Shown in pieces: positions 63,793 through 64,000 of a DNA stretch of 64,000 nt. The stretch comes from Goleter apudmare HA4340-LM2 (GTDB lineage: Bacteria; Cyanobacteriota; Cyanobacteriia; Cyanobacteriales; Nostocaceae): assembly GCA_019359495.1 (NCBI GenBank), contig JAHHHF010000086.1, positions 53,076 to 117,075 on the forward strand. Reading direction: 5' to 3'. Below the pieces are notes generated by a model. The model ran no database searches and had not been told where the DNA came from. It was given only the letters and a program-made list of their open reading frames with translations. Numbering within the stretch: position 1 is the stretch's first letter; every line of letters starts with the position of its first letter. The position numbers and the translations under genes are program-made.

Positions 63793-64000
63793 ATGACAAC
63801 AACCTTACAACAGCGCAGCAGCGCTAACGTATGGGATCGGTTTTGCGAGTGGATCACCAGCACCGAGAACCGAATTTATGTCGGTTGGTTCGGCGTATTA
63901 ATGATCCCCACCTTGCTAGCCGCAACCGTTTGCTTCACAATCGCCTTCATCGCCGCACCACCAGTAGACATCGATGGTATCCGTGAACCAGTAGCAGGTT
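63793..64000 (+). CDS. psbA: Photosystem II D1 protein, N-terminal part
   Basis: The frame [69 protein letters not shown] is the highly conserved start of D1. It runs off the window after 69 codons. D1 carries the reaction-centre chlorophylls and the Mn-cluster ligands and turns over fast in light. The first membrane helix ([22 protein letters not shown]) is included. The D1 isoform cannot be told from this part. Confidence 0.97.
   Translation, partial: MTTTLQQRSSANVWDRFCEWITSTENRIYVGWFGVLMIPTLLAATVCFTIAFIAAPPVDIDGIREPVAG

Overview
The window comes from a filamentous, heterocyst-forming cyanobacterium of the Nostoc/Anabaena type. The evidence is linked hetC and hetP genes with HetR-like and NtcA-like sites upstream, many HIP1 octamers (GCGATCGC), short dispersed repeats typical of Nostoc genomes, split glycine-cleavage genes, clpC, a Mo-nitrogenase C-terminal-domain protein, a cyanobacteriochrome-type GAF protein and, at the right edge, psbA. 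No rRNA, tRNA or CRISPR array was recognised.

Left flank (1-6.4 kb): the start of an Xaa-Pro aminopeptidase, a ParD/ParE-like pair whose toxin carries an in-frame stop, a PhzF-like isomerase with a short repeat inserted in frame, a DUF4332 protein, a TetR regulator, and two consecutive secreted M16 peptidases, one with and one without the zinc motif.

Centre-left (6.5-21.7 kb): the most unusual part. Five near-identical small ORFs in tandem (plus a divergent sixth, and a seventh upstream) encode peptides with double-Gly-type leaders. They are followed by an APH-fold kinase and a HopA1-like protein, a pair that class V lanthipeptide and thioamitide pathways use to dehydrate Ser/Thr. Also present are a short HetP-like protein, three cytoplasmic parvulin isomerases, a HlyD adaptor, a C39-peptidase ABC exporter of the HetC architecture, and a helix-turn-helix protein. 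I read this as a RiPP cluster. The core peptides have Ser and Thr but no Cys, so a classical lanthionine product is unlikely.

Centre (21.7-29.4 kb): the canonical hetP, an unrecognised 159-codon ORF, and hetC. A 17-bp HetR-like palindrome and a GTA-N8-TAC/-10 promoter precede the ORF and hetP; a second NtcA-type promoter precedes hetC. Two HetC/HetP-like pairs, one bound to a peptide cluster, therefore sit within about 16 kb.

Right of centre (29.4-46.3 kb): a GH116 glycosidase, an isochorismatase-like hydrolase, remnants of a YoeB toxin and a MarR regulator each broken by an in-frame stop, a J-domain protein with DUF3143, uppS overlapping cdaA, a repeat-rich structured spacer, lysA, an acetyltransferase, clpC, two gene remnants, then gcvP and gcvH.

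Right end (46.5-64 kb): methyltransferase, GNAT proteins, DUF4079 and DM13 proteins, a cellulose-synthase-like glycosyltransferase with PilZ, a GT39-type enzyme, DUF760, pentapeptide protein, gcvT, Mo-nitrogenase C-terminal protein, a receiver-only regulator, arsM-arsS (arsenosugar synthesis), two tandem Yfr1-like small RNAs, a DXCF cyanobacteriochrome GAF protein and the 5' end of psbA. All calls are by reading; no database search was run.
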